Below are positions 1-10,764 of a stretch of DNA of 64,000 nt, one piece after another. Location: the NCBI GenBank assembly GCA_002189035.1, contig NEEC01000004.1, forward strand, positions 3,472,001 to 3,536,000. Direction: 5' to 3'. Position 1 is the stretch's first letter; the number at the start of each line of letters is the position of its first letter. Both the position numbers and the translations under genes were made by a program. The notes beneath the pieces are model-generated. The model made no database searches, had not been told where the DNA came from, and saw nothing but the letters and a program-made list of their open reading frames with translations. Source of the DNA: Utricularia gibba. Lineage: Eukaryota > Streptophyta > Magnoliopsida > Lamiales > Lentibulariaceae.

Positions 1-858
1 CTAAACGACAACACTTTGTAAGTTCACAACAAGAATAATACAGAAGTTAGGAATAATAGACACTTCAGAAAAGTGAAAGAAACAAAAATGATGGAAGATA
101 TTTTTTGAAAGTATGATATTTTTCAAAAAAAATTATTATTTTAGAATGCATTGATTTTGGAAGAGATATAAAATCATATTTGTATCTATATAATTTACTT
201 ATATGTCAAATTCAGGAGTTGTTATAATGTTGTTTATATTATGCATATTTGAAGCAAATTTTAAATATTTAAGTACATTTGATGTTAATATTAAATTTTT
301 AATTCACTTTTTTAATTGTTTTTGTCATATGCACATAATTAATATACATTTTAAAAAAATTGTTAAAATCACATTTGATGTAATAAAAATGAATTTTTAA
401 ATATATCTAGAGTAAATATAAAAAAATAGATATATTTGATGCAATTAATAATAAAGTGAAATACCTTTCATTTTAATTACCACACTGAGACGTCAGCTTT
501 GATTATTGCTTTTTTTTTTCAAGAAAATTAGCAAACAACTTCACCTTAGTAACGAATTTTTAATTATTATTATTGTGGATTATAACTATAATTTCTATGG
601 TTTTTTTTTGTGTTCTCAAAATGGTACTGCATAAGTATCAATGACCGTCGGCTGCCTATTTATTTGAATATATATTTTTATATATAATGTATGTAGGTTT
701 ATGGAGGGAAGGAGGTGGAGAGGATAAGGTTCCTGGGAATTCAGTGTGGCGCAAGCTTCTTGAATCTTTTCAAACCCCGCGCTCCTTCCGCCCTTTAAAT
801 CCACCCACCGGAATCCCTCACCATCACCATTTCGAATTTTGAATCACTCGATTCAGGA
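1..858 (+). promoter_or_regulatory. Upstream region of the RNR small-subunit gene
   Basis: AT-rich DNA without a supportable gene. The last 200 bases become GC-richer and end in the 5' leader of the ribonucleotide reductase gene. A TATA-like stretch (tatatataatg) lies near 679-690, about 170 bases before the start codon, and could be the core promoter; this is inference from position only. I did not find a convincing E2F site of the form TTTSSCGC, which is common in plant RNR promoters. Short ORFs here look random. Confidence 0.35.
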
Positions 859-1848
859 ATGCCTTCCCTTCCTGAGGAACCCCTCCTTGCCCCAAACGCA
901 GATCGCTTCTGCATGTTCCCAATTCAGTACCCTCAAATCTGGGAGATGTACAAGAAAGCAGAAGCCTCCTTCTGGACGGCGGAGGAGGTCGATCTGTCTC
1001 AAGATCTCGCTCACTGGTACTCTCTGACGTCTGACGAAAAGCATTTCATCAAACATATTCTAGCTTTTTTCGCCGCCTCCGACGGGATCGTGCTCGAAAA
1101 TCTCGCTGCCAGGTTCATGAAGGAGGTCCAGGTTTCGGAGGCTCGCGCGTTTTACGGCTTCCAGATTGCAATTGAAAACATCCACTCTGAGATGTATAGT
1201 CTTCTATTGGAAACTTACATCAAGGATTCTGAAGAAAAGAGCAGGCTCTTCCGTGCTATTGAAACCGTTCCTTGTGTCGAGAAGAAGGCGACTTGGGCCC
1301 TTCGTTGGATCGATGGTTCTGAGTCGTTCGCAGAGAGGCTACTGGCTTTTGCCTGCGTGGAAGGTATATTTTTCTCGGGAAGCTTCTGTGCAATATTCTG
1401 GTTGAAAAAGAGGGGTCTGATGCCCGGGTTGACCTTCTCCAATGAGCTCATTTCCCGGGATGAGGGTTTACATTGTGACTTCGCTTGCTTGCTCTATAGT
1501 CTGCTTAAAGTGAAGCTTAGTGAAGAAACGGTGCACGGGCTCGTGGCGGATGCAGTGGATATTGAAAGGGAGTTTGTTTGTGATGCGTTGCCGTGCAGGC
1601 TGTTGGGAATGAATTCAGAGTTGATGTGCCAATACATAGAGTTCGTGGCGGATAGATTGTTGGTTGCATTGGGGTACAAGAAGCTGTACAATGCACAGAA
1701 CCCCTTCGACTGGATGGAACTCATAAGCTTGCAGGGGAAGACAAATTTCTTCGAGAGGCGAGTTGGTGAGTACCAAAAGGCTTCTGTTATGTCGAGCTTG
1801 AATTCAAATGCAGATGCCGATGACTTCAATTTGGATGAGGACTTCTAG
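859..1848 (+). CDS. RNR2: Ribonucleoside-diphosphate reductase small subunit (R2)
   Basis: Encodes a complete 329-residue class Ia ribonucleotide reductase R2 protein. With the large subunit it reduces ribonucleoside diphosphates to dNTPs in the cytosol/nucleus for DNA synthesis. All diiron ligands are visible with family spacing: Asp75, Glu106, His109, Glu168, Glu202 and His205. The radical tyrosine is Tyr113 (HSEMY). The C-terminal tail FNLDEDF matches the R2 tail that docks on the large subunit. The ORF is uninterrupted, which fits the intronless TSO2-type plant R2 genes (recalled from the family, not checked). The ATG at 859 is chosen because it directly precedes the conserved PEEPLL segment; an out-of-frame ATG lies just upstream at 839. 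It is the only host gene in the first 27 kb and its 3' side runs into transposon debris. No broken residues were seen, so it is probably functional. Confidence 0.95.
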   Translation: MPSLPEEPLLAPNADRFCMFPIQYPQIWEMYKKAEASFWTAEEVDLSQDLAHWYSLTSDEKHFIKHILAFFAASDGIVLENLAARFMKEVQVSEARAFYGFQIAIENIHSEMYSLLLETYIKDSEEKSRLFRAIETVPCVEKKATWALRWIDGSESFAERLLAFACVEGIFFSGSFCAIFWLKKRGLMPGLTFSNELISRDEGLHCDFACLLYSLLKVKLSEETVHGLVADAVDIEREFVCDALPCRLLGMNSELMCQYIEFVADRLLVALGYKKLYNAQNPFDWMELISLQGKTNFFERRVGEYQKASVMSSLNSNADADDFNLDEDF

Positions 1849-2309
1849 TTCACATGATCCGTCCTGGTTGGCATCAGCGTGTTGTCTACTTTTCCTAGTT
1901 CTTGTATGCAAAAGCTGCCTGTCATCAAGTTTGAACAGCAATGGAGATGCAAACATGTCTTTGAGCAGGCATCTTCTTCATGTGTTTACTTGTAGATGCT
2001 GTCTGCAGTAGCGGGCTGCCAGTGTGTCTCTTTAAATTGGACGATGGTGTCTGATTTGCACATCTGTTTAGACAACAAAATGCAGGTGATGATGCTCTTA
2101 CAGGATCCACAATAACAAACCAACAAAAGTCCACGATCCACAACTCAGAAGTGACAATAGCTCGAATGAGGGATTTGGGTTTAGATGATTGAGGGCACTC
2201 CACAACGCACATTTCCTTTCCTCTTGGGTGGGTTTTTAGATGCTTTTTGCTGCTGGGTGGCTCAATCTTATTCTTCTCGGCAGCCCCACAGTTCCATGGG
2301 ATAAATGGA
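1849..2309 (+). other. 3' flank/UTR of RNR2
   Basis: Non-coding sequence after the R2 stop codon. It probably contains the 3' UTR; no clear polyadenylation signal stands out. The 131-codon minus-strand ORF that runs through it has no recognisable motif and ends in the coding region's 3' flank, so it is not called. Confidence 0.4.
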
Positions 2310-2545
2310 GGCCACACCACCTGTTGTACAGCTGAAAATTAATAGAATTGGCAGTTATGTGAGACAATGGGAGTAACATTGGAATAGGGATGATTGCCAG
2401 AGATCATCGGGGGCACCTGCCTGTTGTATAGCTTGGAAAGTAATGCTACAACAACGGTCTGAAAATGTGTTACATGCGGAAGCTTTAGCTGTGTGGGTGG
2501 CCTTCAAGTTTGTCGAAGATCAAGGCCTAAAAATGGATCGGAAAA
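2310..2545 (+). pseudogene. Fragment of a non-LTR-type RNase H domain (RVT_3-like)
   Basis: Two frames together show the layout of the RNase H domain found at the end of plant LINE-derived proteins. First PPVVQLKINRIG (the 'PPxxxxKINxDG' start), then IGMIARDHRGHLPVV, then HAEALAVWVALKFVEDQGL. A stop after RQWE and at least two frame changes break it. The usual first Asp of the active site (DGA) is replaced (RIG). It is a short dead fragment lying between RNR2 and the left end of the hAT element. Assignment is by motif pattern only. Confidence 0.5.
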
Positions 2546-3132
2546 AAATGGTCTTCAACCCAGGGGTAGCTGCAAGGTTCAACCGGGGTGAACCAATACG
2601 CGGAAAAAAATGAATTGGTTAATAGACAAAATCATCAAATTTCTAAAAATTTGACTTCAACTTGTGTCATCTATCATATCACCTTTTTTCTTTTTTTTTT
2701 CAATTAATCCACTTCAACCTAATTAAACTTTTAAAAAAAGTTTATGTAGATGATTGCTAGGTTTATGTAGGTGTCTCTAAATCTGTCTTTAACAGTCAAA
2801 TTTTTTAAAAAGAAATCAAGATTATCGAAAATCAATTTTCAATTCAGATATTATTTTTGAGTATTATTTTTTTACCTTTTTTTATAAATTAAGTTTAATT
2901 CAAATACTTTTTCATTCATATTAATCAACTATTGTATATCAATGTTAGTATGTATTTTGCATAATCTAAAATCATGTATATGTTTCTTATTTCTCTAAGT
3001 TTGATGAATATGGAGTTTATATGAATTTTTGTTAGTGAATAAAATTGTTTTCAAATTAATAATAAATATAGTATATTGTGGAATTAGTAGATTTGGATTA
3101 ATAGCATTCGAGGCATTTGGTCAGAGACTAGT

Positions 3133-4269
3133 TAATCACACATATTTTTGAGTAATTGAATACAGGAAAATAACTCATATTGTGCTACAAAACTTAAGCT
3201 TTACTGTCTAGTTCTATATTTTTGCGTATAGTACCGTAATTGTGTTTTTTTTTAGTCTTAGTTGGGACTAAATTACGATTTAGTCCCAACCTTACTTCTA
3301 ATAATTTTCTTTGAGTAATGCAATACATGTTGGCAACACAAGTCCTAAGAAACCGGATATGAACAGTGTAATGGCAGATTATAAGGAAAAAGTATGAAAA
3401 GAAGAACACAAAATCCAAGAAGATGAAAAAGGAGGATTGTGGACAAAAAGAGGACAAGATGGAGAGAGAAAGAGATCTCTCCCATTGGAGACAGATTACA
3501 TAGCTTTTTAGAGAGGATTTATGGGGGGAAGAAGGAAGGGGACAACGATCCGGAAGAACAAGTTTCTCTTTTGAAGATTGTCTTTCATTCTTGATGAACA
3601 CTATTCCTAACTAAAACTAGTTTTAGTTTTTCTTACGTGAACAATTTATTGTTTATGCTCTGTTATGCATTTTATGTTGTTGTTTAACTTTGAGAACAGA
3701 ATGTTCCTTAGAATGTGTCATGAAAATGCTTTACTTTCCCTTTTTATGAGTGGCTAAGTATTTAGGGGTGCCTTGAGGTGAAAAGGGGAGAAATATGATG
3801 ATCAATCTTTAGACTTTATTAACCATAGGTCATGTCACTTCCTTAACAAACCAAGATAGATCTAAGAGGGGGAGATAGATCTAAGAGGGGGAAGTAGTGA
3901 TACTCAACTTAACAACCCTAATTAGAGGTAGACCAAAGATTAGGGGAAAAACAAGAGTTTGGGTAGATCTAGACTTTGTTTGTTAGTTGTTTGATTTGTG
4001 GTTTGTGTGAACGTGTTTAGTGATAAACATACATCCCTTAGAAGTCTCAAGGCATCACCCATTTAATTCCAAGAACAACCGAGTTCAGAAGTTTGTTTCT
4101 TTTTTTTAATGTATTTTATCACAACTCTGCCTTAGTCCTAGTTAAGACCAAATTTATCAACGTGACACTAATTTTATGTATTGACTTTCATATAGCAAGC
4201 ACGTATTGACTTATCAAATTTGATAAGGAAATTTGAAAATTAACGACATTGCAATATTTTCGTTTATCA
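3133..4269 (+). repeat. Solo LTR, family LTR-B
   Basis: A 1.14-kb LTR similar along its length to 46115-47288 (shared start TTTTTGAGT.ATTGA, shared middle 'gggactaaat...atttagtccc' hairpin, shared end TTTTCGTTTATCA). It is flanked by a perfect 5-bp target duplication CTAGT (3128-3132 and 4270-4274), so it is a solo LTR left after recombination. The first base pair has decayed from TG to TA. No internal retrotransposon sequence flanks it. It sits inside the hAT element. Confidence 0.85.
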
Positions 4270-4360
4270 CTAGTTGTACAATTATGGGAGATAGGTGGAT
4301 AGATGCTTGTTTACATAACCCCATCAATTTTCTGATTTACTGTACGAGAGAAACTATTTT

Positions 4361-4523
4361 GTGGGAAAATGCACTACAATTGAAGAATTGACGATCAAGA
4401 TCCTCAGACAAACAGCTTCATCTTTAGGTTGTGAATGCAACTGCAAAATATTTGATCAAATTCATCCAAGGAGAATGAACATATTGATTCATAAAAGACT
4501 TGATAATTTGGTATGCATACTAT
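4361..4523 (+). pseudogene. hAT transposase dimerisation domain, left part
   Basis: The reading frame contains LTIKILRQTASSLGCECN, then KIFDQIHPRRMN and LIHKRLDNLV. This is the conserved hAT C-terminal dimerisation pattern (LAxxILxQxxSSxxCERNWSxFxxIHxxxRNRLxxxRLxxLV). It stops where the copia LTR begins. The missing continuation (YNQKLKD-like) appears at 26077 on the far side of the copia element, directly showing that copia inserted into this exon. Confidence 0.8.
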
Positions 4524-4723
4524 TGAAGTTGATACATAGTTCATCATGTTTCAATTGTGTATATCTTTTTGGTTCACTTGAACTTATATATTCAATATAC
4601 TCATGTCTTCATTGTACAATCGAAATATAGTAGAGAAAGTTTTTTTCTCCAATTGATTGTGTATTGCACAACCACATCTCTAGTTTGTGTAGTTTCATAT
4701 TTTTGTTTTTAGCAATTTATTCA
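4524..4723 (+). repeat. 5' LTR of the interrupted Ty1/copia element
   Basis: A 200-bp LTR nearly collinear with 25863-26070. It is immediately followed by tggtgtagtgagcatgg, a decayed initiator-methionine tRNA primer-binding site (TGGTATCAGAGC type). The LTR starts TGAAGTTGATACATAG and ends TTATTCA. The two copies are clearly diverged, so the insertion is old. Confidence 0.85.
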
Positions 4724-4740
4724 TGGTGTAGTGAGCATGG
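4724..4740 (+). promoter_or_regulatory. Degenerate primer-binding site (tRNA-iMet type)
   Basis: Directly after the 5' LTR the sequence tggtgtagtgagc resembles TGGTATCAGAGC, the copia/chromovirus site that pairs with the 3' end of initiator Met-tRNA. Several positions have changed, consistent with an inactive element. Confidence 0.6.
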
Positions 4741-5065
4741 ATGGATGTGCAATGCCAAAAGGGATGAAGGTCACACCCCGCACGAAACGTTCATCTATGG
4801 ATGAGAATATGCAACATTTTCGTAGACATTTGAGCAATATGGGGTTCAATTCAGCATTTGATATAAATCATCCGATGTTTATTTCTGATGAGGATAACCC
4901 TAACATAGCATTGGTGCCCATATCTTTGACTTCAACAAACTTTAAAGATTGGAGTGGAGACATGAAGCTTGCTTCAGTTGCCAAGAACCAGTTGGATTTC
5001 ATTAATGGGAAAATACCCTAACATGATGTTGATGGATTTCGACAATGGTTTAGTGCATATGCTTT
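4731..5065 (+). pseudogene. Ty1/copia gag, N-terminal piece
   Basis: About 96 codons remain open after the start; the frame then has a stop at 5019-5021 and homology continues to 5065. The segment NPNIALVPISLTSTNFKDW followed by SGDMKLASVAKNQLDFINGK is the signature of the copia Gag N-terminal domain (retrotran_gag_3/UBN2 group), which packages genomic RNA. At 5066 an LTR-A copy begins, and the rest of Gag is absent from the window; the element resumes at about 22550 in the protease region. Confidence 0.8.
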
Positions 5066-6362
5066 TGTTGCGTGTCGTTTCTTTAAAAAATTTTAAATAT
5101 TTATAAAACGTAAAACACAAAAAGCGTAGTACGAGTATCGATCTCAGAGAGTTGTTTTTTCATGAAAAGTGTTTGTAAGAAACTTTCACAAAATGTCACG
5201 GTTTTGCAAAAGAGGGTTTTTAAGATGCAGAAATAAAAGTTACAACCTAAGTTGTTGGTCTTGACTAAGGGACGCAGTTCTTGGGAATGAGATTCCATCT
5301 CCTTCCTTTGTCCGTCTTTGCCTCGGTTTTCGCTAATATCTTCCGAATAGCTGGTTATAGGAGCAAAGAATAGCCTACTCTCTTACACTCTGATTGACAA
5401 AGAGGCACGGGAATAGGCTCATGTGATTCCCCCTTGGACGATCAAGAAGACAAGAGGAATGCCTTCGATTGGCTTCAAAACTGAATTGTGCGCATGTGCC
5501 CAGCTTTTGCCAATGGCCAGTGCAGGTCCGAGGTCACAACCTGTCCACTGTTGTGGTACCTAGGCCACAAACAATCCGCTACTTCCCTCGAACCGGCAGG
5601 GTTGGAGTTGATGCTTTTCACCTTGATCTTCATCAAAATCCGTGAGGAGTGGCCTGCTACTCATGGACCTTGACTAGGAGTTGTTATAGAAAAACCGCAA
5701 CAAGATGCGTGGAAGTATGCAGAATCCGAATTGAATTCATCAAAGAACCGAGTGTATTGCTCAAGACTTGGAAGGAAACTTCATCTTCTCCCAGAAACTA
5801 AAGGGTTTTAGCCACAAAGGGCCATCAAAATAGAAATAAAAAGGAAGCTAAGTGTTCTTCCTCCCTTAGAGGAGAGGAAGGACTCAAAAGTTCTAAGTAC
5901 AAGATAAATTGTTCAAAAGTTTGAAACTAAGTGCTCAAATTGGCTTTTATATCACTCCCCACATGCATTTACTCCTTTGGGTCCCCTTCCCATCATTCCT
6001 TCTGTCTTACGTGCGCCAGCAGCTTCTCTTTGTGTTCAAGTTAGCGTCCAATTATTGCTGCAAATTCTGACATGCCGTAAGTCGGGGGTCTTGACTAGTG
6101 TCAGTCCTCCGCCCACAATTGTTCCAAGTCGCGTACAAGGCATGAAAAGTCAGACTCTGACCACTTGCAACACTCCATGACAGTCTCTTGACATGTTTTA
6201 GTCAAAATGTGAGAAAAAAGACATAAAATATATACAAAATTGAAAAATAGGAATTTTCTAATAAAAATCAAATACTTAATAATAAGATTTATAATTGGGC
6301 AGCTTAGTACTAAATTAATATATAATAATACCTAATTAATAACTAGAAAATGACACTTAACA
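5066..6362 (-). repeat. LTR-A copy 1 (3' LTR of a truncated gypsy element)
   Basis: A 1297-bp LTR in reverse orientation (on the plus strand it reads TGTTGCGTG...CACTTAACA). Its outer neighbour on the right is the reverse complement of a polypurine tract (tattcccccacac at 6363-6375), so this is the 3' LTR of a minus-strand element whose internal region continues to 7335. It is homologous along its length to 10765-12023, 16839-18143 and 35851-37149. An antisense 61-codon ORF at 5488-5673 is discussed in the findings. Confidence 0.85.
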
Positions 6363-7335
6363 TATTCCCCCACACTTAAATCATACTTGTCCTCAAGTGT
6401 GAAAATCATGGCAGTTCATAAAAAAGGGCAGAACCTAAGTCATGATGCATTACAAAGGTACATTGTTACTATAGCATTCATTTACTTCAATTCTTTTCCT
6501 ATCCTTTAATCAAATTAAGGCAAGCCACTCAAGTTCGCATGCATCAGGTAAAGACTTAACCAATGACTACTTATACACTCACATCATCAAAGTAAAACAG
6601 TAAGAGACATACACTATAGTGACTCAAGACCTTTTTCTCTCCCTCTCTTTTTTTTTTTTTTGAGATAGAGGTCCCTGCTTTGGGAAGAATGTTTGGATTA
6701 TGAAACCTCATGTGTGGTGTTAACCACGGTTTCGCCAAACATTCTTACCTTTGGCACCCCTATTTTTTCTTCTTTTTTTTTCATATATTTTTTTTAGTCT
6801 CGGTCTGGTCAGTATATATATAAATTTATTCACAACATGATATATAAAAGGAATGAAAATGTAGTCATAGTCACGGTATAGTCTTTCCTAAATCATGTAA
6901 AAATGCTTGATATCTAGAAAGAAAAATAATTGAAATATTTTCCTAGCAGCAAGGAATTCATGAATCTAAGCATGATCAATCCTAGAAATTCTAGCTTTAT
7001 TCATGGAAACAAATGTACTTGAGGAGCATAATGAGGATTTTTCACAAAAAAAAACAAAAGAAAAACAAAACATGAGGCACGAAAACAGAAAACAATTCAA
7101 CACAGTTTGACATATAAGTTCTAATGCCCAGAAAATACTAGAAATTAAAAAGAAACGTAAATCACAGGAAAGAAAGTGAAACCTTGTTGGTACCACTTGC
7201 GCAAGATTACAATTGGAAAACCTATCCCACGACCTATTTACAAGCATCTTTGGATGAGAAAGTTCATTTCCTTGACACATCTTTTATAGAGTTGAAGGAT
7301 AAAAAGCATTAAAGAATAAGGATCACAAAAATAGT
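6363..7335 (-). mobile_element. 3' internal region of truncated gypsy element A
   Basis: On the minus strand this reads toward the polypurine tract GTGTGGGGGAATA and then the LTR. The context 'gaggacaag...gtgtggggga' is typical of plant Athila/Tat-type Ty3/gypsy elements (family knowledge). Stretches such as the reverse complement of 'aggggtgccaaaggtaagg' and the 'tccatgaataa.gctagaatt' block match the plus-strand element at 8912-10764, so both are 3' ends of the same family. The 5' part of the element, including its pol gene, is missing: the sequence ends exactly where the MULE begins at 7336. Confidence 0.7.
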
Positions 7336-8103
7336 GGGTCAATTTAAGAAATGACCATATCTCTCGGCTGAAATTTGAGAGATGGCTATCTCCCAAAAAC
7401 TCTTTGAAATTTGGCCATCTCTAAAATGATCCATTAAAAGAAAATCGTTATTCACCCAAATACATTGACATGTCATTGTATATAGATGAAATACTGAATT
7501 TTTTTAATTGCTTATTTTCAAAGTAAACCTTATTTTATTAATGAATATATGTAATTATATAGTATTGTCAAATAATTTACAAACACAAAAAATAATATCA
7601 CCTTCTTATAGTTAATTTATATAAACTTTTGTATAATTAAATATTAATGTAAAGAATCGTATAATTAAACTATATAAATATATATGCATAATTTACATAT
7701 CACAGAGTAAATTCATTTTTTTATATAAAATGAATGGTCCAGAAAAAATTTAAGCATTCTTCACCAATTTTGGTTTATGAATTAAGTGTATCCCACATAT
7801 TTATGGAAATTCATTAATTCAAAAGAGTCATGTAGTATCTACATAGAGAGCAACGTGACTAACTTGGGGTTTGGACGTTACTTACTTCCCTGCATAGCGC
7901 TCGGAAAAAAATAGATGTTTATTATTATTTCCATTTATGCACTCTTCAAGAATCACTGTAATTTGAAAGAGTTATACAATTTCAATATAAAAAGGAAGAC
8001 ATCACTAGCCAAGCATTGCTATGATTAAAACCATAGTTAATACAAAAAAACCATGTAAATGTTGGCTTCAAACAAGATCACCGAGTGCAAATATCACAAA
8101 CAT
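7336..8103 (+). repeat. Left terminal inverted repeat of the MULE
   Basis: Begins GGGTCAATTTAAGAAATGA and runs to about 8103 (ending near caaatatcacaaacat). Its reverse complement is found at 21732-22540, with matching landmarks in order: the gaccat.tctctc start, the 'aactctttgaaatttgg' block, 'attcacccaaat', 'gacatgtca', the AT-rich centre, 'tggaccattcatttta' (reverse), 'acttccctgca' and 'ggcttcaaacaagatcac' at the inner edge. Differences are small substitutions and short indels. Confidence 0.9.
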
Positions 8104-8911
8104 ATAATAGAATTGGAATAACTAGTTCCCCTAATAGAATATCCATAATGAAACATATTTACATACATTTGTATTTTAGAGATTCATAAAGCTCTTAATG
8201 CTCATGACCTTTTGCAATTGGATGTTGCCCACATCAAAATGTTTCCACATATGTAGGCACACCATCTGTTTCATATAATTCTTCCAAAAATAATCGAATA
8301 TACCCATCACTCTGTAGTACATTATCATCCCTTTAAGTCATTTTATAAAAAAAGGGAAATATTGCATTGTTTACCTATTGAATATGATAAAATGAAGTTA
8401 ATACAGATGAATTAGTATTACTTGTATAAAATGAAGAGCATGTTACCAGATTTAGAAGCGATTTCTCCGATGAGTCGTCGATCAACGGTGTGTTACTTGT
8501 ATTATAACAATTGTTGAACGTTGTATCATCATTCCAAATACATCGCAAGTCTTTAAATTTGATGATGCTGAAGCTCCCATCAATGCATATTCTTGTGTCA
8601 TTACATTGACTTATTCACCAACAAAATACAAGCTTTAGATGACTGGAACTCACCATAATATAATCGATTATTTTACGTACAAGTGCACTGCAAAGAAACA
8701 ATTTGATGAATATTTTAATGTAATAGAACGAAGAAGCTTAAATTTATGAACATATCCACTTACTCTCTTCGCAAGGACTAAAACGCAACGTCTAATGTTT
8801 CCATGCACCAATCTAAAAATTTGATACAATTCGATCTAAGATAAACTACAATGAAAAACGAAACACCATTACTATTCATATAGTTAGAGTGGACCAATGT
8901 ACTGTACTGAG
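8104..8911 (-). other. MULE internal region, possible exon remnants
   Basis: Minus-strand reading shows short open pieces, for example SDGYIRLFLEELYETDGV (about 8250-8320) and SIIKFKDLRCIWNDD (about 8530-8610), separated by stops and intron-like AT-rich sequence. It lies downstream of the 12540-12184 ORF once the retrotransposon at 8912-12023 is removed, so it may be the rest of that left-hand MULE gene. No domain was recognised. Confidence 0.3.
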
Positions 8912-9109
8912 ATAAACATTTTTTTCTTTCGTGCTTCATGTTTTGGTTTTCCTTTTTTCGTTTTTAATTGTGAAAAATCCCCACTCCGCTTCTCAAGTAT
9001 ATTTGCTTCCATGAATAAGGCTAGAATTTTAGTATTGATCATGCCTTAGGAGATTACACCATGACTACATTTTTATTCCTTGTATATATCATGATACAAC
9101 TAAAAAACT

Positions 9110-10303
9110 TGATGGTAATTCTGCAAGTGCACAGAAACCGTCGAAATAATAAAATAAGATCATATCCACAGGGAATTGTTATTGGAATATTCTTTTTAAA
9201 CAAAGATTCAAAAAGACCGAAAACTAGAGAAAGATTTGGTTTTGAAGTGAATAAGAAAAGTGGCATTGGATCTAAGATCTACCTTACTTGAAACTTGCCC
9301 TTGCGTGTGTGCAAACCTTGAAGACTAACCTGCTTGCGCAAGCTTTGGGGGTGTTATGCTAAAATAGTGCTACTCGGTGACCGTTATAGCACCGTCCCTT
9401 GTTTTGTGGGATTATGGAATCAACCACGCCACCAAAGCCATTTCACCTCTTATGATAACCCATGTTTTCCCCACACCCAAATCTAATCCCTACACCTCTC
9501 ACCTCGCAGACAGATTAGACAGAATGTGCCTTACCAACGATGTCCGATTGAGCTCTTCTCCTTAGGTGCTTGAGGCCAACCTTTGATTCTCCCACACTCC
9601 CTTAGGGCTATATGGTACTAAAGATCACGTTGGTAAAGAAAACGTTGCGAAAAACAGAATCAAACCTCAAATTAAATGCTGAAAAACATAGTAAGACAGT
9701 CACGCGCGCAGGACTTGCACAAGCAAGGCTTCACAGCAGATCCTCAACCGCAAGCGCTCACACATGCATGCTAGACTCTAAACAAAAAAAGTTGAAGAAA
9801 AACGAAAGGGAAGGAATCCAAAACATGCTAGACTCCACTCTAAACCCTAGATTGACTCTTTGGTTGTCCACCACTTCTTGACTCTTCTCTAAATCTTCAC
9901 GTTTGGATCTTTATATAATAGTGGAGATTTGTCAGGCTTTCTTGATGGGCTCACATCAAATCTTCTATTCGAATCTTCTAAAATTTGATACAAATCTTCT
10001 AGGATGAGATCCAAGTTTTCCAAGGTAAGATGCGAATTTTATCTTATCCGTGAATCTTTGACCAAGTCTTCATCCGGATAGACCAAATCTTAGCGTCCAT
10101 CAAAGTAGCTCGAAAAGCCCCCAAATTAAGTCAAAATTATCCTGAAAAATCACAAAACACACTTTCCCTCCAAAAAGATCAAAGTGATATGAAAGATATA
10201 AAATTCTTCTAAAAACATAAGGAAAGTAGGATAAAAAGAATGCAAACTCCATCTAAGTAAGTCTCAAAAAGCACAATTATAAGTGACAAAAAATCACTTA
10301 TCA
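9110..10303 (-). repeat. LTR-C copy 1, inserted in gypsy element B
   Basis: About 1.19 kb in reverse orientation; as an element it reads TGATAAGTGATTTTTTG...GAATTACCATCA. A diverged plus-strand copy occurs at about 29400-30307 with the same blocks (for example 'ttagatttgggtgtg', 'attctgtttttcgcaa', 'tatataaag'). Homology to element A on both sides (catgactacatttttattcc left, gaccgaaaaaat right) brackets the insertion. No convincing 5-bp target duplication was found, so the ends may be off by some bases. Confidence 0.7.
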
Positions 10304-10746
10304 TTAAATTTTTGCTGTTTCTTAAGAAACTAGACCGAAAAAATAAGAAGAAAAAAATATTAGGGGTGCCAAAGGTAAGGATGTTTGGCGAACCGTGGTT
10401 AACCACCATTCATAAGATTTCATAATCCAAACATTTTTCCCCAAAACAAGGACCTCTCCTTCCAAAAAAAAGAAGGAAAAAAAAGAAGAGAAAAGAAAAG
10501 AATGGTCTTTAGGCACTATAGTGTATGTCTTTTGTTGCTTTCGTTTACTTGGATGATGCTAGCATGCAAGGTGGTCATTGGTCTAAGTCTTTATCTGATG
10601 CATGCGAATTTGAGTGACTTGTCTTAATTTGATTGAATGATAGGAAAAGATTGGAGTAAATACTCGCAGTAGGATGAAGTTATCTTAATAATGCTCTACC
10701 TTTTTTCGTGGATTACTATGATTTTCATACTTGAGGACAAGCATGT

Positions 10747-10764
10747 TTTCAGTGTGGGGGAATA
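10747..10764 (+). promoter_or_regulatory. Polypurine tract of gypsy element B
   Basis: The purine-rich tract agtgtgggggaata lies immediately upstream of the LTR start at 10765. It is the plus-strand DNA priming site of LTR retrotransposons. The same tract in reverse (6363-6375) borders LTR-A copy 1. Confidence 0.75.

Larger units (their letters stand above)
8912..10764 (+). mobile_element. 3' internal region of truncated gypsy element B
   Basis: Plus-strand counterpart of 6363-7335. It starts near 'ttttctttcgtgcttcatg', shares the 'tccatgaataaggctagaatt' block (9010) and the 'ttaggggtgccaaaggtaagg' block (10360), and ends in the polypurine tract AGTGTGGGGGAATA just before its 3' LTR at 10765. 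An LTR-C copy (9110-10303) splits it. The 5' part of the element is missing, so no protein domains are present. Confidence 0.75.

Noticed and set aside
853-1829. Minus-strand and alternative-frame ORFs overlapping RNR2
   Set aside because: They lie opposite or inside a clearly conserved R2 coding frame and contain no domain.
5488-5673. 61-codon plus-strand ORF as a gene
   Set aside because: It is antisense within an LTR-A copy; its recurrence follows LTR homology, so it is recorded only as a finding.
9054-9291. Overlapping ORFs on both strands near 9.1-9.3 kb
   Set aside because: They fall across the junction of gypsy element B and LTR-C and share no protein similarity.
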